This document shows positions 11,477 to 23,683 of a stretch of DNA of 64,000 nt, piece by piece (within the stretch, counting starts at the first letter, position 1; each line of letters begins with the position of its first letter). The DNA lies in assembly GCA_024336345.1 (NCBI GenBank), contig JANFOG010000008.1, forward strand, positions 2,108,001 through 2,172,000, in the 5' to 3' direction. The position numbers and the translations under genes were made by a program. A model generated the notes under the pieces. That model worked only from the letters and a program-made list of their open reading frames with translations. It did no database searches and was not told where the DNA came from. The DNA is from Mariannaea sp. PMI_226 (lineage: Eukaryota > Ascomycota > Sordariomycetes > Hypocreales > Nectriaceae).

Positions 11477-13587
11477 AGGGCAAGGGTTTGGAGATATTTA
11501 GAGAATGGAGCCCCAGAAGGATTATAGTTGACGTTTCCGATAAATATTGTGCCACTCAGAATGAGTAAAATCTTTTCATTTATTCGCCGTTTGTCCATTC
11601 ACTTTCAGCACTATTCAAACCAAAACATTCCGCAAGAACAAGCTGCTTGCTCTCCCATGCGATGATGGCCGCTACGGTTGGCCTCCAACATTGTGAAAAG
11701 ATCATTCACGGATGAGATGCGGTTCTAATCAAAGCAAGCAGAATCTCTATTCCATACCAAATACATTACATATGCCAAACTAGAACATGACCCTCACCAG
11801 GGAGTGAATCGAGGTGGCAATCTAGATGGCCACCTCTGCATACCGTAGGCTGACGGTCTTGTTCATCTTGTAACACACTATAGAAAATACCCATTGTGCA
11901 AGCTTCTCATACTCGGAAAATGACTTTCCCGCCCGGCTCAAGCCCATGACCCACCCATGCGGCTGCGGGGGCGTCATTGGCATGACCTGGCTCGGCCCAA
12001 AGCGGAAATATTTCGCCGAATACCATCAATCATTCGCGCCACTGGCTCGTGTCTCAATTGTTTGGAGACATGCCCATTCGTCCATTGACGGTGATGAGAA
12101 TCGGAGAACCGGTGCCATAATAGGTCCCTAGAGTACCATATAATGTGTGTCATAATTGGTACGAGGTATCTTTTATCTTCTCTCATGAGAAGATAATTCA
12201 CCTCCAGCCTCTCTTATCACTGAGGAGGACAAGGCTATGCAGTGAGCATAATGGCTAGGTTCCGGACTATTATATGGACAACTGACCAGATTCTGACATC
12301 AACCTGCCATGGGAAGACTGAAATAGAAGCCTAGGGAGTAATCAACAAACTGTTCCTATGCGACTTACCCCTGCCAATGATTTTCGCATTACCTGCGTTA
12401 TTGCTACGCCACTTTTCTTAATTTCGTATCTTGGGTAGACTTCATGTGTAGTCTTCTTAACTCCCATCCATATAGTCACCATTGAACAGGGTAGATTTTG
12501 AGATATGTTGAGTACCTCACAAGAGATGACAATGTCCAAAAAAGCTAGTTATCATTTAAATTTGCTGAAGTATTATATGAGTTCTCCCTGCAGTTTGGTT
12601 AGTTGCAAGCCGTGGACTTACCCGTATTATAGAGGCAGCTACACACGCTGCCTTCAAGACATGTGTCCCAACTAAGAGTTATACAAGATGCATGATAGGA
12701 TCCAAGGACCACCGGGAAGCAGTCTGCCTTGAGAGGGCAAGAAATTCGGGTCAATATTATTTTTGGAAGTCCTAGTCTACGTCAGCTTCTTGTCATGTCT
12801 CGCCATTAGCGTACCGGGGGGGTTCTGCAAAAGTTGCCTTTAATCGCTGCCCCATCGTCGTGCAAGCTCGCATGACCGTGCTATTCGGTTGTTGAGTTAT
12901 TTCAATAAACCTCAGAGACCTATTTTCAATGACGAGCCGTCTTGACATAGTATTGAGTAAGGAGATTAAATTTAACAGATAAACCATCCTTTCGCCGTTT
13001 AATGGCCCTAAGAGCCAAATCGGCCATCAAGCGTTCCCTGGTCTTTACTCGAAGGCCAAATTGGACTGTGATCGTCAACCCCACCGCACTCGAGGGAAGC
13101 AAAAAAGGGCAATAGTTCGCCGATTCGCCTCCCAAAACAACCTAACCTCTACGAGACTTTGCCCGTTCCCCGGATACCATGAAAGCGCATTCATAGTCTA
13201 GATCCAACGGTAACGAGATTAACCCGGAGCTAATTTGAAGGATGCGGGGAAGCCGACTGGGTGCAAACGGCGACGACTAAGGCTCCCTGGTCGCCGGATA
13301 GATGGCCCTAAAGCGACTCTCCCCATGGGGTAGGGATGCATCATGGCTTTTGAGGCGTGGATAAGGGCTCTCAATATGGTGAGAATAGCAAGGCTTTGTC
13401 AACCCTTCACGCATCTCCGGGCTGAGCCGTGACGCCTTCATCGCAAAAACTATTAAAGGGCAGTGAAAGCACACTCCTGTAAAACAAAAGAATCCATCCT
13501 CTCGATTCTCTGCAACGACTCATCGTTTATCGACTATCTAGCCTATATTCTTGATCCACAAAACCTTGATCCTTTTGTTATTTGGAA
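11477..13587. other. intergenic, upstream of MFS transporter; recurrent TTCGCCG motif
   Basis: About 2.1 kb without a supportable gene. It contains TTCGCCGT at 11583-11590 and 12991-12998, and TTCGCCGA at 12012-12019 and 13116-13123, plus related GTCGCCG forms on the minus strand near 13266 and the plus strand near 13289. The last few hundred bases are presumably the promoter and leader of the transporter gene. Confidence 0.5.
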
Positions 13588-15383
13588 ATGGAAGCGAAAG
13601 AAACTTTCACTGATGTGAAGACATCAGACAGCCAAGTCGAGGACAGTGATGCCCCAGTCCACGCGGGGGACATCATCTCCTACGACTCCAATGGCTTGGC
13701 TGGTATCGTCCGCTCACCATACGTATTGGGCGCTGCAGCTCTGGCCTCATTTGGCGGCTTCTCCTTCGGCTACGGTGAGTATTCTATTTACCCAAATCTA
13801 TGTGCGACACGGGCTATCGCATTTGAACCATGCGTTTAAACTAACGTCTCGTTTGTCACATTTGCAGACCAAGGAGTCATCTCAATCATTTTAGTCATGG
13901 ATCAGTTTCATGAAGCTTTTCCGGAGACAGCGCCAGGCCATCCTGGCTATGGCTTCAACGTCGGCTTCATGACCGGAATGTTGGAGCTCGGTGCCTTCAT
14001 TGGATGCCTGTTTCTTCCTTACCTCGCGGACCGCATCTCTCGAAAATGGTCACTAACGGTAGCAACCGCCTTTTTCTGTGTTGGCGCCACCATCCAAACC
14101 GCTGCGCACAACTACGGAACCCTGGTCGCTGGACGCACCATCGGTGGAATCGGCGTGGGAACACTCGCCATGGGTGCTCCCTTGTACATCTCCGAGATCT
14201 CGCCACCCAATCTTCGAGGATCTTTGTTAGTTCTCGAAGCCATCAGCATCGTAATTGGCGCTATTATTGCCTACTGGATTACTTATGGTACGAAAGAGAT
14301 TCCTGGAGAGTGGGCTTTCCGGCTTCCTTTTCTCCTGCAAATGGCACCGGCCCTTTTGGTAGGCTGCGGTATTCACTTCTTCCCCTACTCCCCGCGTTGG
14401 CTCGCAATGCGAGGCCGTGATGATGATTGCTTGCAATCGCTCTGTAAGCTCCGAAAGGTACCTGTCACCGACGACCGTGTTCAAGCCGAATGGAAGGGCA
14501 TTCTCTCCGAAGTCCGATTTCAGCAAGCCATTCTTGAACGTAGCCACACAACCAAAAATACTTTTACGTTGGAATTGGCTCAGTGGATCGATCTCTTCCG
14601 GCCAAAGTATCTCAAACGCACTATGATTGCTCTCATGATACCCTTTTTCCAACAATTCAGTGGCATCAACGCATTTGTCTATTATGCTCCAACCTTTTTC
14701 GCGGCTCTTGGTCAGTCATCCGATATGGCTCTGATTCTCTCTGGCATGGTCAATATTTGCCAGCTTATTGCCGGAATCCCCGCTTTCCTCTACCTTGACA
14801 AGGTTGGGCGTCGTAAGCTGGCTATTGGCGGTGGTATTGCCATGGCAATTCCCCACCTGGTCATGGCTGGAGTTGTAAATCGATTCAATGAAAAGTGGGA
14901 TTCTCACCAGGCAATGGGATGGTTTGGCGTTGCTCTCATCTGTAAGTTTCACCCTCTGCAATTTCTTAAACTAAACTATGAAGTGCTAATCCACCTACCG
15001 CAGACATCTACGTCCTTTGTTACGCCGTCTCTTACGGCCCACTTGCCTGGACACTCCCCGCTGAGATCTTCCCCAGTTCCAAGCGGGCCAAGGGCGTAGG
15101 TGCAGCAACAGCCATGATCTGGATAGCCAACTTCATCATTGGTGTCGTGGTGCCTGAAATGATGATCAAGCTAGGTTGGGGCACCTATCTGTTTTTCGGC
15201 TGCTTCTGTCTCGCCGCTGCCCTGTTTTCTTTCTTCTTTGTCCCTGAAACATCGCAAAAGTCGCTTGAGCAAATTTCAGAGTTGTTTGGGGACTACAACA
15301 TTACTGAGGAGGAGGATATTCGCCGGCGGATTGACCGCGAGATCTGGACTGACTCTCGGTATCAGATCACATCTGTAGCTTGA
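13588..15383 (+). CDS. MFS sugar-porter family transporter
   Basis: Three exons, 13588-13774, 13868-14941 and 15004-15383, give 546 residues; both introns are GT-AG and the frames join exactly. The start is the ATG at 13588. Sugar-porter signatures are present in order: GYDQGVIS after intron 1; GRTIGGIGVGTLAMGAPLYISE; SPRWL; QFSGINAFVYYAP; the LDKVGRRK loop; FPSSKRAKG; and the VPETSQKSLEQI C-terminal motif. About 12 membrane segments are expected, with a short N-terminal and a moderate C-terminal cytosolic tail, at the plasma membrane. Family members import monosaccharides, disaccharides or quinate-like acids by proton symport. Its place between a P450/reductase pair and a regulator hints at a pathway-specific substrate, which the sequence does not identify. 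Confidence 0.92.
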
Positions 15384-15803
15384 GTAGATATAGCGAAAAT
15401 AGGAACTATGGCCATGAACTCATCCCTTCTTCACCTCGTAGAACCAATCAAGCAACTGGAAGAACATCATCTTCGTGAACCCACTACGTAGAAAATAGCG
15501 TAACATGATGAGCCAGGGGCTGACGAACCATCTCCCGTAGCAGTGTATCGAACTAGTCATTTCTACCTAGTGGTGTGGTGCGGGGAAATTTAGAACCAGT
15601 GGCAAGGCTGATCCCAAGAACGCCACCATAGACTACTGACAGTAGACTATGCAAGTTGGGGGGACATTTAAGAATCTCACGTACCCCGCCAAAGCTGGAG
15701 TCTCGGCGAACAAGTTCCTAATTCAGCCAACAGCCAATTCTTTGCTGGGCAGACAACGAACCCTCTCCTCCAAGGATCACGAAACAACTGGGATTTATTC
15801 GTT
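15384..15803. promoter_or_regulatory. intergenic / promoter of Zn2Cys6 gene
   Basis: 420 bp between the transporter stop and the regulator ATG. It carries TCGGCGAA at 15703-15710, the reverse complement of TTCGCCGA, about 95 bp upstream of the regulator start, which allows autoregulation. No gene is seen here. Confidence 0.4.
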
Positions 15804-18078
15804 ATGGTTCCGCAACCCCGCACAAGAACTCTTCCCTGTGATAAATGTCGAGGTCAGTTTGATGCTTTGATGCCCTGTGCCATTTCGGAGAACTTCAAAG
15901 GCTGACAAAATGCCGTACAGAGAAGCATCTAAAATGTGAGTTCTGGGCCGCAGAGAATAGCAACTAAGCATCTCAACTAACTACAATTTTTCAGGCGATG
16001 GAACAACACCCTGCGCAAACTGCAAGAAGTCTTCCGCAGGCTGCTTCAGAGCAGCGAAGAAATTTCGCGTGAAAAGATTGATTACCACACACAATACCTT
16101 CGCCTTTGATCCTAATCAGACATGGATCCAAACTGGGAATCAAAGTAGCACAATCTCAACGAAACATATGACTTCAATTGTTAACGTGCCTCTAGAGAAA
16201 TCTCAAAAGCCCCTCTCTATCATCGATGAATCCAAAAATGCTCCGACGCGAGACATGCGAGAATCTCGCTCGTCGACAGATGACATCCAAGATCGCCAAG
16301 ACCCCTCCCTGAACGCTGCGGCCGAGGTTCTACAGGCGTTCTCTAGGTCTGGTCAGGGCCCTGACGGCCATGCGTATCCTGGGTCGTCGTCGAGCGACCA
16401 AGAGCCATCACCATCTCAAACTGAGGCTGCTCAAATCACTCCCAACGATGAAACTCGAATTACCATTAATGACGACCTACTTACGCCGTCCTCTTCCATC
16501 TACGATAATACCTCCGTTCTTGGGCCTTTCGAGCCTGAAGAAATCGAGTCGAACTGGAATCCTCGTTTAGATGAGCCCTCAGCCCTAGTGGTGGATGAAA
16601 ATTTAGCGGAGGTCAATGAGAGAGCCGATTCTCAACTAAGCTCCCCATTCGAGCAGCCCCATACGGCTGACAGGCTCCCAGGTGTTACCAACAAGAACAA
16701 TGGGTCCTCAATTTATCGCCCGTCTGTTCTGACGATGCAAGAAGGCTGTCTTGTTCGTTGTTTTGTGGAAAAGCTAGCCGGCTCAGTAAGTTTTCCATGG
16801 CCCTTCGCTTCGGGACTTCTCCTTACTCACCACCAATACAGTTTGATACGAATGATAGAGACCATCACTATGTAAATGTCGTTCCCGTTCGTGCCATGTA
16901 TAGTCCGATACTTCTGAACGCCATATGTGCGGCATCGGCACGGTTTCTGACGCAGATCTGGGCTCTTCGAAACCCAAACGGCTCTGTGGAATACAACGGC
17001 ATTCTTCTCCCAGACCTAAACGAGGCATCAGCAATTCGATATCACAATAAATGCATAGCCTACCTAATGGATGTATCGAAAGATCCTGCAGATGCCTGCA
17101 GCGATGATGCCTTGACGGCCATTACAATTCTTCGCTATCATGAGCAAGTCGACAGTGAGTTCCTTGATGGGTTTTACATCGATAAGACAAGCGCTGACAA
17201 TCGCACCACTAGCACATTTCACCGTAATGGATAATGAAACCTTCTCTATTGCCATTCAGGCCGCATTTGAAGCTCAAGAACACAAATCATTTGGTTTGTT
17301 TCAACCACATCGAAGTCCCGATATCTTTGCGCCATCCATGCCCTCGCTCAGGCATTCAGCTTGTTGGATCGCTTTTAGGCAGGAGATTTGGTCTGTTCTT
17401 ATGCATCGTCGACCTTTCCGATTGCCCATATCTGCTGTCAAAGACTACGCCAATATCAGCGACATGGGGGTAGCCGATGACCACGATTGGACCAACTGCA
17501 TGATTAGTTGGTGTGCTCATGTCCTCAAATTTTGCTTCAGCGAAGAAGCCTATTCAGATATTGAGAGCAGGACAACTAGAATCCAGGAATGGAATGCACT
17601 CAAGGAATTCGAGAAGTTAGTGGATGAAACACCACCACCGCATTTTACGCCGCTCTACTACAAGGACCGAAATCCTGCCGAGAGCCGGTATTTCCCAACC
17701 ATCTGGGTGGCAAATCAATGTCAGGTAATGGCCCTGCAGCACATTGAGATTGCTCGCATAGTTCTCGCAGTGCACGATCCGAAGCCTCAGAGAATCGGCA
17801 TTGGGGCAAGGGCGGCACAGCAAGCACTAGAAGAGTTGCTGAGGCAGTCAACAAGGAGAATATGTGGGCTGGCTATGTGCGATCAGCATTTTCAGGCCGC
17901 AATGGTCACAGCCGGGGTGGGTATCTCGATGTGTGGTGAATACTTTCATGATCCAGGTGAACAGGAGGTAATAATTGAGTTGATGTTGACACTGGAGAGA
18001 GAGCATGCTTGGCCGACAAGTATTGTGCTGGACGCACTGAAAACGGCCTGGGCAGAGCACAGAGCAATGTTTCGATAG
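15804..18078 (+). CDS. Zn2Cys6 fungal transcription factor
   Basis: Five exons, 15804-15852, 15921-15935, 15995-16785, 16842-17154 and 17213-18078, give 677 residues. The zinc cluster is only seen after splicing: Cys12, 15, 22, 28, 31 and 38 form C-x2-C-x6-C-x5-C-x2-C-x6-C, with CDKCR in exon 1, EKHLK carried by a 15-nt micro-exon, and the rest in exon 3. Residues about 60-270 are Ser/Asp/Glu-rich and probably disordered. The C-terminal 400 residues resemble the fungal-specific regulatory domain (fungal_trans_2 type) of ARCA-like regulators. A nuclear, CCG/CGG-binding, ligand-responsive activator is expected. It sits directly downstream of the MFS gene, and TTCGCCG(A/T) sites, including one in its own promoter, are candidates for its targets (inference). 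Confidence 0.87.
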
Positions 18079-18481
18079 CGTCAGCACCCTGAAATTACCA
18101 CCAAGACAACTTTCCTTCGTAGGCAAAGCAAGTCTATTCAGGGAATTTGTCTGAAGAGAGTACAGTCCAATACGGGTCCCCCACCCTTACGGGTTTCGTC
18201 GCTCGCTCTTCACACAATCAGGTTATTATTACAGCCCTAGTAGAACCATCTCGTTCACTTCAACAGGTGGCTCCACTTGTATGATTTTGATGTATTGGCT
18301 AATATTACTTCAATTACCCGTATAACAGACCTTGTGGCTATTTGTACATCTCTGGGGGAAGGGCAAACATTTGAAGCCAGTAGGTGCCATGTGATTTAGA
18401 CGATATCATGAAGCCTTTCAAAATTTCTTTGCAATAGAAACACAACTCCTCTCATCTAAGTAAATCACAGACCGCAGTTTC
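18079..18481. other. convergent intergenic region
   Basis: 403 bp between the 3' ends of the Zn2Cys6 gene (plus) and the permease gene (minus). I see only presumed 3' UTRs. Confidence 0.5.
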
Positions 18482-20254
18482 TTATTCCTTTCCATCTTTG
18501 TTAGTCTCTCCGTTCTTAACACTGTGAGAGTCCAAGACGGGTTCAACTCCCTCTACGGCAGCCAATCGCCTAGCATTCAATAATTCAAGATCAATCTTGG
18601 GGCCTTTGAAGGTTCCCCTCTTTGTGGTGAACCAGAGCGCAATCACGAATCCCACCAATCCAGTACACACGACCGAGACGTAGCTCATATTTTGGGGTGT
18701 GACTGGCAAAGCCGTGGGGAAGCAGTAGAGCACATCGAGGAATACCACCCATGCGACTGAAATTCCATTGACCAGAGCGCCATACCTTCCGAGGCTGAAG
18801 TATCGAGGGGGCAAAACTTTGTCTCGACCTCTGTAAAGAACGACTGCCTGTGGAATGACACAGGAGGTTTGGAGGAAGATGATGGCAGCGCTGACCATTG
18901 CGGAGAAAGCGGTCGAAGAACCTAAGAAGATAAGTCCGTACAGCTAACACGGGGACATTAGTTGTGAGAATATTCTCCTCTCAAAGCCAGAAAAACTAAC
19001 CGTGATAAAGCAAGCGGAGAGAAGAAGAGCGTTGACGGGAACTTTGAAGCCATCATGAACGCGCTCCCAAAATTGGGAATAGGGGAGGGCCCCATCACGG
19101 GAAACAGCCCAAAGTGTTCGAGATGAAGTTGTGGCTTACAGCATTTAGTGCAGGTTCTCATTTCAGGACGGGTAAAACGTGTCTTACCATTTGCAACCAA
19201 GTTGGCAAAAAAGCAAAATGCAAAAAGAGCCATCAAGACGGAGGCTGCAGCTCGTGACCCTGTCCCTTGGTAATAGATCTCAAACAGGGGAAGCCCTGTG
19301 GCAGTATTGAGGACCGCCGAGATGTCTATCGTAGCGTACATCAAAGAGACAGCAAAGGGGAATGCTGTGAGCAACCCCATCAGCAAGGGATAGATCATTA
19401 CCATGGGCACGTTCTTGGCCGGGTTGGGAATTTCCTCGCACATGTGAGCACCACAATCGCTACCCAGGAACGAATAGACAGCATTCCCCACGGCCAACAT
19501 AAAAGCAAAGCCGTCACTAGGCCATCCACTTCTGTTTGTAAGATCAGTGAATATGAATGAAGCAGATGCATGATTTTCAGTGACCACAAAGAGCGTAATG
19601 GTTGTGGCGGTTAAGGTGACAGCGGATAAGACGAAAATCGCCTGGTTGAAGAGGGGAATCCATCGGGCCATGAAGATGTTCATAGTCGTTGCTATCCATA
19701 TCAAAGCCACATAAATCAAATATTGTTGGTAATGCTTTGGCTCCCATTCTGGATGCCACGCTACAACGATGTCGAGAATCATGGACGAGACGAAATTAGA
19801 GACCGAGCTGGAAGCCAGCCACCAGCCCAGAACACTCATCCAACCATTCCTGTTGTTGTACTTAATGTTAGCCGTCTTGATTACGGTTTCCATGCTACAA
19901 ATGCTCTTACAGATATGAAGCGAAGGGCTTGTAGTCATCTTCAGCCACCATAAACGACCAGTAGTACTGGGCACCCGCAACAGGATAAGCTGAGGCTAGT
20001 TCTGCCATGCCCGCAGAAACAATGGTAGTCATGACTCCAGCTATCGGAAGCGACCACAGAGTCCCGGCCGATGAAGCCTCAGTCAGGCTTATCCCGATCG
20101 AGGACCCAGTTCCGAGCCAGGTGCAAGTCAGAGTAAATGACAGTGCGCCCAAAGACCAGAGCGAGAACCGGCGGGGCATGGCCTGGCGGTAACCCGCAGC
20201 CTCGAGCTCCAGCGCATCAGCGCTAGCTGCATCGCTGGTAGAACTCGATGCCAT
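18482..20254 (-). CDS. APC-family amino acid / GABA / choline permease
   Basis: Four exons in transcription order, 20254-19911, 19849-19188, 19134-19001 and 18943-18482, give 533 residues with exact frame joins; introns are 53-61 bp, GT-AG. The N-terminal RFSLWSLGALSF is followed by GTGSSIG, the consensus start of the fungal amino acid/choline transporter (ACT) family, and later SRDGALPYS and the VPVNALLLS segment characteristic of Uga4/Hnm1-like permeases. About 12 membrane helices are expected at the plasma membrane. A proton-coupled import of a small amino compound is likely; the exact substrate (GABA, choline, amino acid, polyamine) is not readable. It lies next to amino-group-removing enzymes, and GATA-type sites upstream fit nitrogen regulation (inference). 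Confidence 0.9.
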
Positions 20255-21002
20255 TCTTAACGCGGTTGAGTCTATGAGTTCAGGACAAAGAATGGTCTGT
20301 CAATGATGAGGAGTGGCGGTTGTCGAGTCAAAGAGTTTGAGGCAGACCTTGCTTATCGGAAAGTGGCAGGGACATGTCGGAGCTTTATAAAATAAAAAGC
20401 CAAGTTCTTAGACAATGCGTGATAGAAACTGAGACTATCTCTCAGCCTTGACTGGCTACTGCTGATAGACGGTCTGTACCACGATAGGTGATCCATGCTT
20501 CTTCCCTGCAAGGCCGTGTGGTGGGAACGGGTCCGAGAACCCGGGGGGGCCACCGACTGATGATCCGGGGATAATGGGTCCGGGAGCGGACCAGTGACAG
20601 GCCTCAACCAAAATTCCCTCATTAGGAAGGCGCGATTGTTTTCGTATTGGGATTAGCCCTCTCCCCACGGAACAAAGAGCATCAAGCCACACCGGAGCGT
20701 TGATATGGTCGTCACAGTCTCACTGCAGCATCATGCGCGCCTCTTCTCGCGGGGTAACGAATCAATAACAGAGGGATATGCAGTCACATGGGCATACCAA
20801 GATAGGAAATCAAGGTCGAGCTCTAGTGTGGTAGAAATCACATGCGAGATACAAGGGCACGCGCGAGAGTCAGCCGTCCAAGCCTCCAAGCGTCTTCCCA
20901 ATCACCAGGGTCCTGGAAGAGGGACCGAGGTCGGACAGACGTTATTGTTACTATTATTATTGATTATTCTTATTATTATTTCTTAAATTGCTGCAGGTTT
21001 AA
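20255..21002. promoter_or_regulatory. promoter region of the APC permease
   Basis: 748 bp between the permease ATG (minus) and the stop of the upstream regulator gene. It has HGATAR-type GATA sites: CGATAAG on the minus strand at 20352-20358, about 100 bp from the ATG, and TGATAG near 20463 on the plus strand. An (ATT)n-like run occurs at about 20942-20985. No gene is seen. Confidence 0.4.
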
Positions 21003-23174
21003 TCATCCTAGAAGTAGCTCTTGAACCATCCAGCCGCCTTCGTGGAGGTTAGCACTATCGCCGGTCCCCTGCTTGGTCTTGATGCCCCACCAATAGGTAT
21101 CTCTTGTATCTGGATCCCAATCCATCCAGACCTCCTCTAGAAGTGCAGTGACGGTTTGAAACTGATGAAAATGAATTGCGTTACTCCAATGTTGGCAATA
21201 ATCCCGTACAAAGCTTCTATTGAAATCATCCCCAACCTCAGAGGCCGCCAGGAAGATGGGCAACAGTAACTGCTTCTGAATAGCATCGGTGGGCGGTATA
21301 CACCTTACGCTGTCAATGATTACACGCGCGTAATAGTCGATGCGGTCGATACTTGACGCATCCTGTTTTGGTGTAAATACTCGGGCAACGTAGAGCAGGA
21401 TAGCGTGTCTCCAGGCCTCGATACAGTGGAAGCGATTTCGCCTTGCATTGACATCCGCAAGTGATGTATTGCCAACATCGTGAAAGCTAAAATCGTCATA
21501 GTTGACGAAATTTCTGACCTCTTCCATAATTGAATCGACGGGAAGCCTATTGAAAATGGTCCATTCCATGTTGACGGTTCTTTCGTAAATGTGAGCCAGC
21601 CCGGCGAGGCGCCACATAGCTTGAACGAGATGGACCGGGCATCCGGTAAGTGTGAAAAATGACCAGCCGTCGCCATCACCATCATCGTATTGGGCCAGAG
21701 TCTCAAGGTAAGGTAAAGGGAGGCGAGGTTCTCTTCGTGAGATGAGAGAAGCGGTGACATCCCACCTGCATTGGAAGCCTCAAGTCAGATCATTGTTCAG
21801 TTGTGATTATTTGGAGATAATGACACTCACCAAATAAGCATGGCCATCTGAGCCCTAAGTCGAGGGCTCTTTTTGCACTCCTCAGCTGCCGAACTTTCTC
21901 GAAGAAGTCTGTGGGCGCCGCGGAGATGCATATCGGACATGCCATATGCGGATTGCGTCGACTACAATTCCAGAAAAGATAAACAGTTAGATGATAAATT
22001 TAGAGGACAGATATAAAGACAGTTCTCACCTCAATGTTGATCAGTATTAGCAACGTATCGAGCAATGGTTGAAAGTTACAATGGCCAAGAGCGGTGCTAA
22101 AGAGTCGAATTGCAGTGCACCAATGCTTTTGCATCTCTTCATCCAGGTTGGAGCAATTATTCGTCTTTGCTAAATGGTGGGAGGATATCGCCAACACTGC
22201 GTGTAATAGAAAGGTAAAGCTCTCTGTAAAATCCATGCGGATTCGGAACGGATTATTGCGGCAGTCATGGCTCAGTGGTACGACGCAGAACTTTTCATTA
22301 TCTTGGTGGATCAAAACGTCAGTATGATGGACGTCGCGGAAATGGGCGAGCACATGGACGTGTACTTACACAGGTCAAGGACAGAATGATACTTGTGAGC
22401 CAAGTTCTGGTAGGTGACTTGCAAGGGGAATGAATCTTCAAAGACGAGAGTTTCTTGTTCGTCATCGCCACCATCGCCCTCACATGTCCCTTGGGTTATT
22501 GCATGACTGATAGGTTGTATTGGAGTATTACAATCGGACATTTCAATGTTGAAAAGGAAGTCGACAATAGGAGGAATAGACAAACCCAGCTCGCATCCTG
22601 TGAGCTGGGTAATGGAAGCGGAAGCTGGGGGGGAACCAGAGCTCGGAGTACTTGGAAGAAGATTGTCGAGGGTTATCGGGCTTCCCACGAACATTTCCAA
22701 CTCATTGTTTCCATTCCTCAAAGTATGAGAGTCGACAGAAGGTGAAATGACCTCACCGATTTCATCAACTTGGTCAACTTCGTCCAACTGCCAGGTCGAG
22801 TAAAATTCCGATGATTTCAGCCGCTCATCGAACTGTTTGGGATCTCTCTTGGACAGTTTAGGTTGGCGTTTCCTGCTCAGGCGACCTCGTACAAACTTGA
22901 AGGAATGCCCATTGCATGTCCCCGGCTGGCGTCGAGGTTGAGTAACCTTGGATGTCTTACGGGAAACAATGGGGTCTTTCCACATCAGATTCATGGCGAA
23001 TCCGCCACATTTCCGTCGATTGGCTGAGCAGCTCCCACACCGTGGCCGCTTTCGGTCGCATATATCGCCGAGCTCTGAACAGGTGTGGCAATCAATCTTA
23101 GCAAACCCCAGCGAATTGGTTCGGCGGCTGGGTTGTTCGGCAGAAGTCGCACGTGCGCTGCTGCTGTTGGACAT
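21003..23174 (-). CDS. Zn2Cys6 fungal transcription factor
   Basis: Four exons, 23174-22370, 22301-22030, 21961-21831 and 21765-21003, give 656 residues; introns are 65-69 bp, GT-AG, and all phases close. The start is the ATG at 23174; the frame upstream offers only a TTG. The zinc cluster is Cys29, 32, 39, 46, 49 and 56 (C-x2-C-x6-C-x6-C-x2-C-x6-C), followed by a basic stretch at about 85-120 that may be nuclear localisation. After intron 1 the protein reads YNEKFCVV...NPFR...LLHAVLAISSHHL, the signature of the fungal-specific transcription factor domain (Fungal_trans_2, as in Pro1/ARCA-type regulators). It lies between a permease and a D-amino-acid oxidase on the same strand, so it is a candidate local regulator of the nitrogen-compound block. 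Confidence 0.88.
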
Positions 23175-23683
23175 TTTGGAAAGCCAGCCTGGTTCTGAGA
23201 CATATGAACAAGCGATAAGCAAACAATACGCGCTGAGTTTGAGTGACGATGCACGCCTTGTCCCAGATTGAGAAGATGCAAGGGGGAGAATGGATCCTGC
23301 TTCGAAGCGGATGTGAGGGGGAACAAAGAAGAGATGGGCAAATCAACAACTATTGCTGCACGGCGCACGCAGGCCCACCCGCATGAGCTGACTAGGCCGC
23401 GGAGTGATACGGGCGGTGGCACCCGAAAAGCGAGATTAGGAGCATACAGGATCGATCATGACATTGTAGCAATTAGCAAATACCCTTGGGATAAAATCAA
23501 AGTTGAATGCAAACAAACGATGCATTCCACTATCGCTTCGCACGGAGAGAAATGAACATGCTGCTAATAAATGAACGCAGTCCCTTTCTATTAATTTTTT
23601 TTCTTTAAAGAAATGAACAAGTAATGACATGGAACATCAATAAACACAAAAGCAAAATGCGATCGCGTCTCCATCATCTCGCC
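23175..23683. other. intergenic, promoter of Zn2Cys6 gene
   Basis: 509 bp between the regulator ATG and the 3' end of the D-amino-acid oxidase gene on the same strand. No supportable gene. A 107-codon plus-strand frame (22948-23271) is the shadow of the zinc-cluster exon. Confidence 0.45.
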
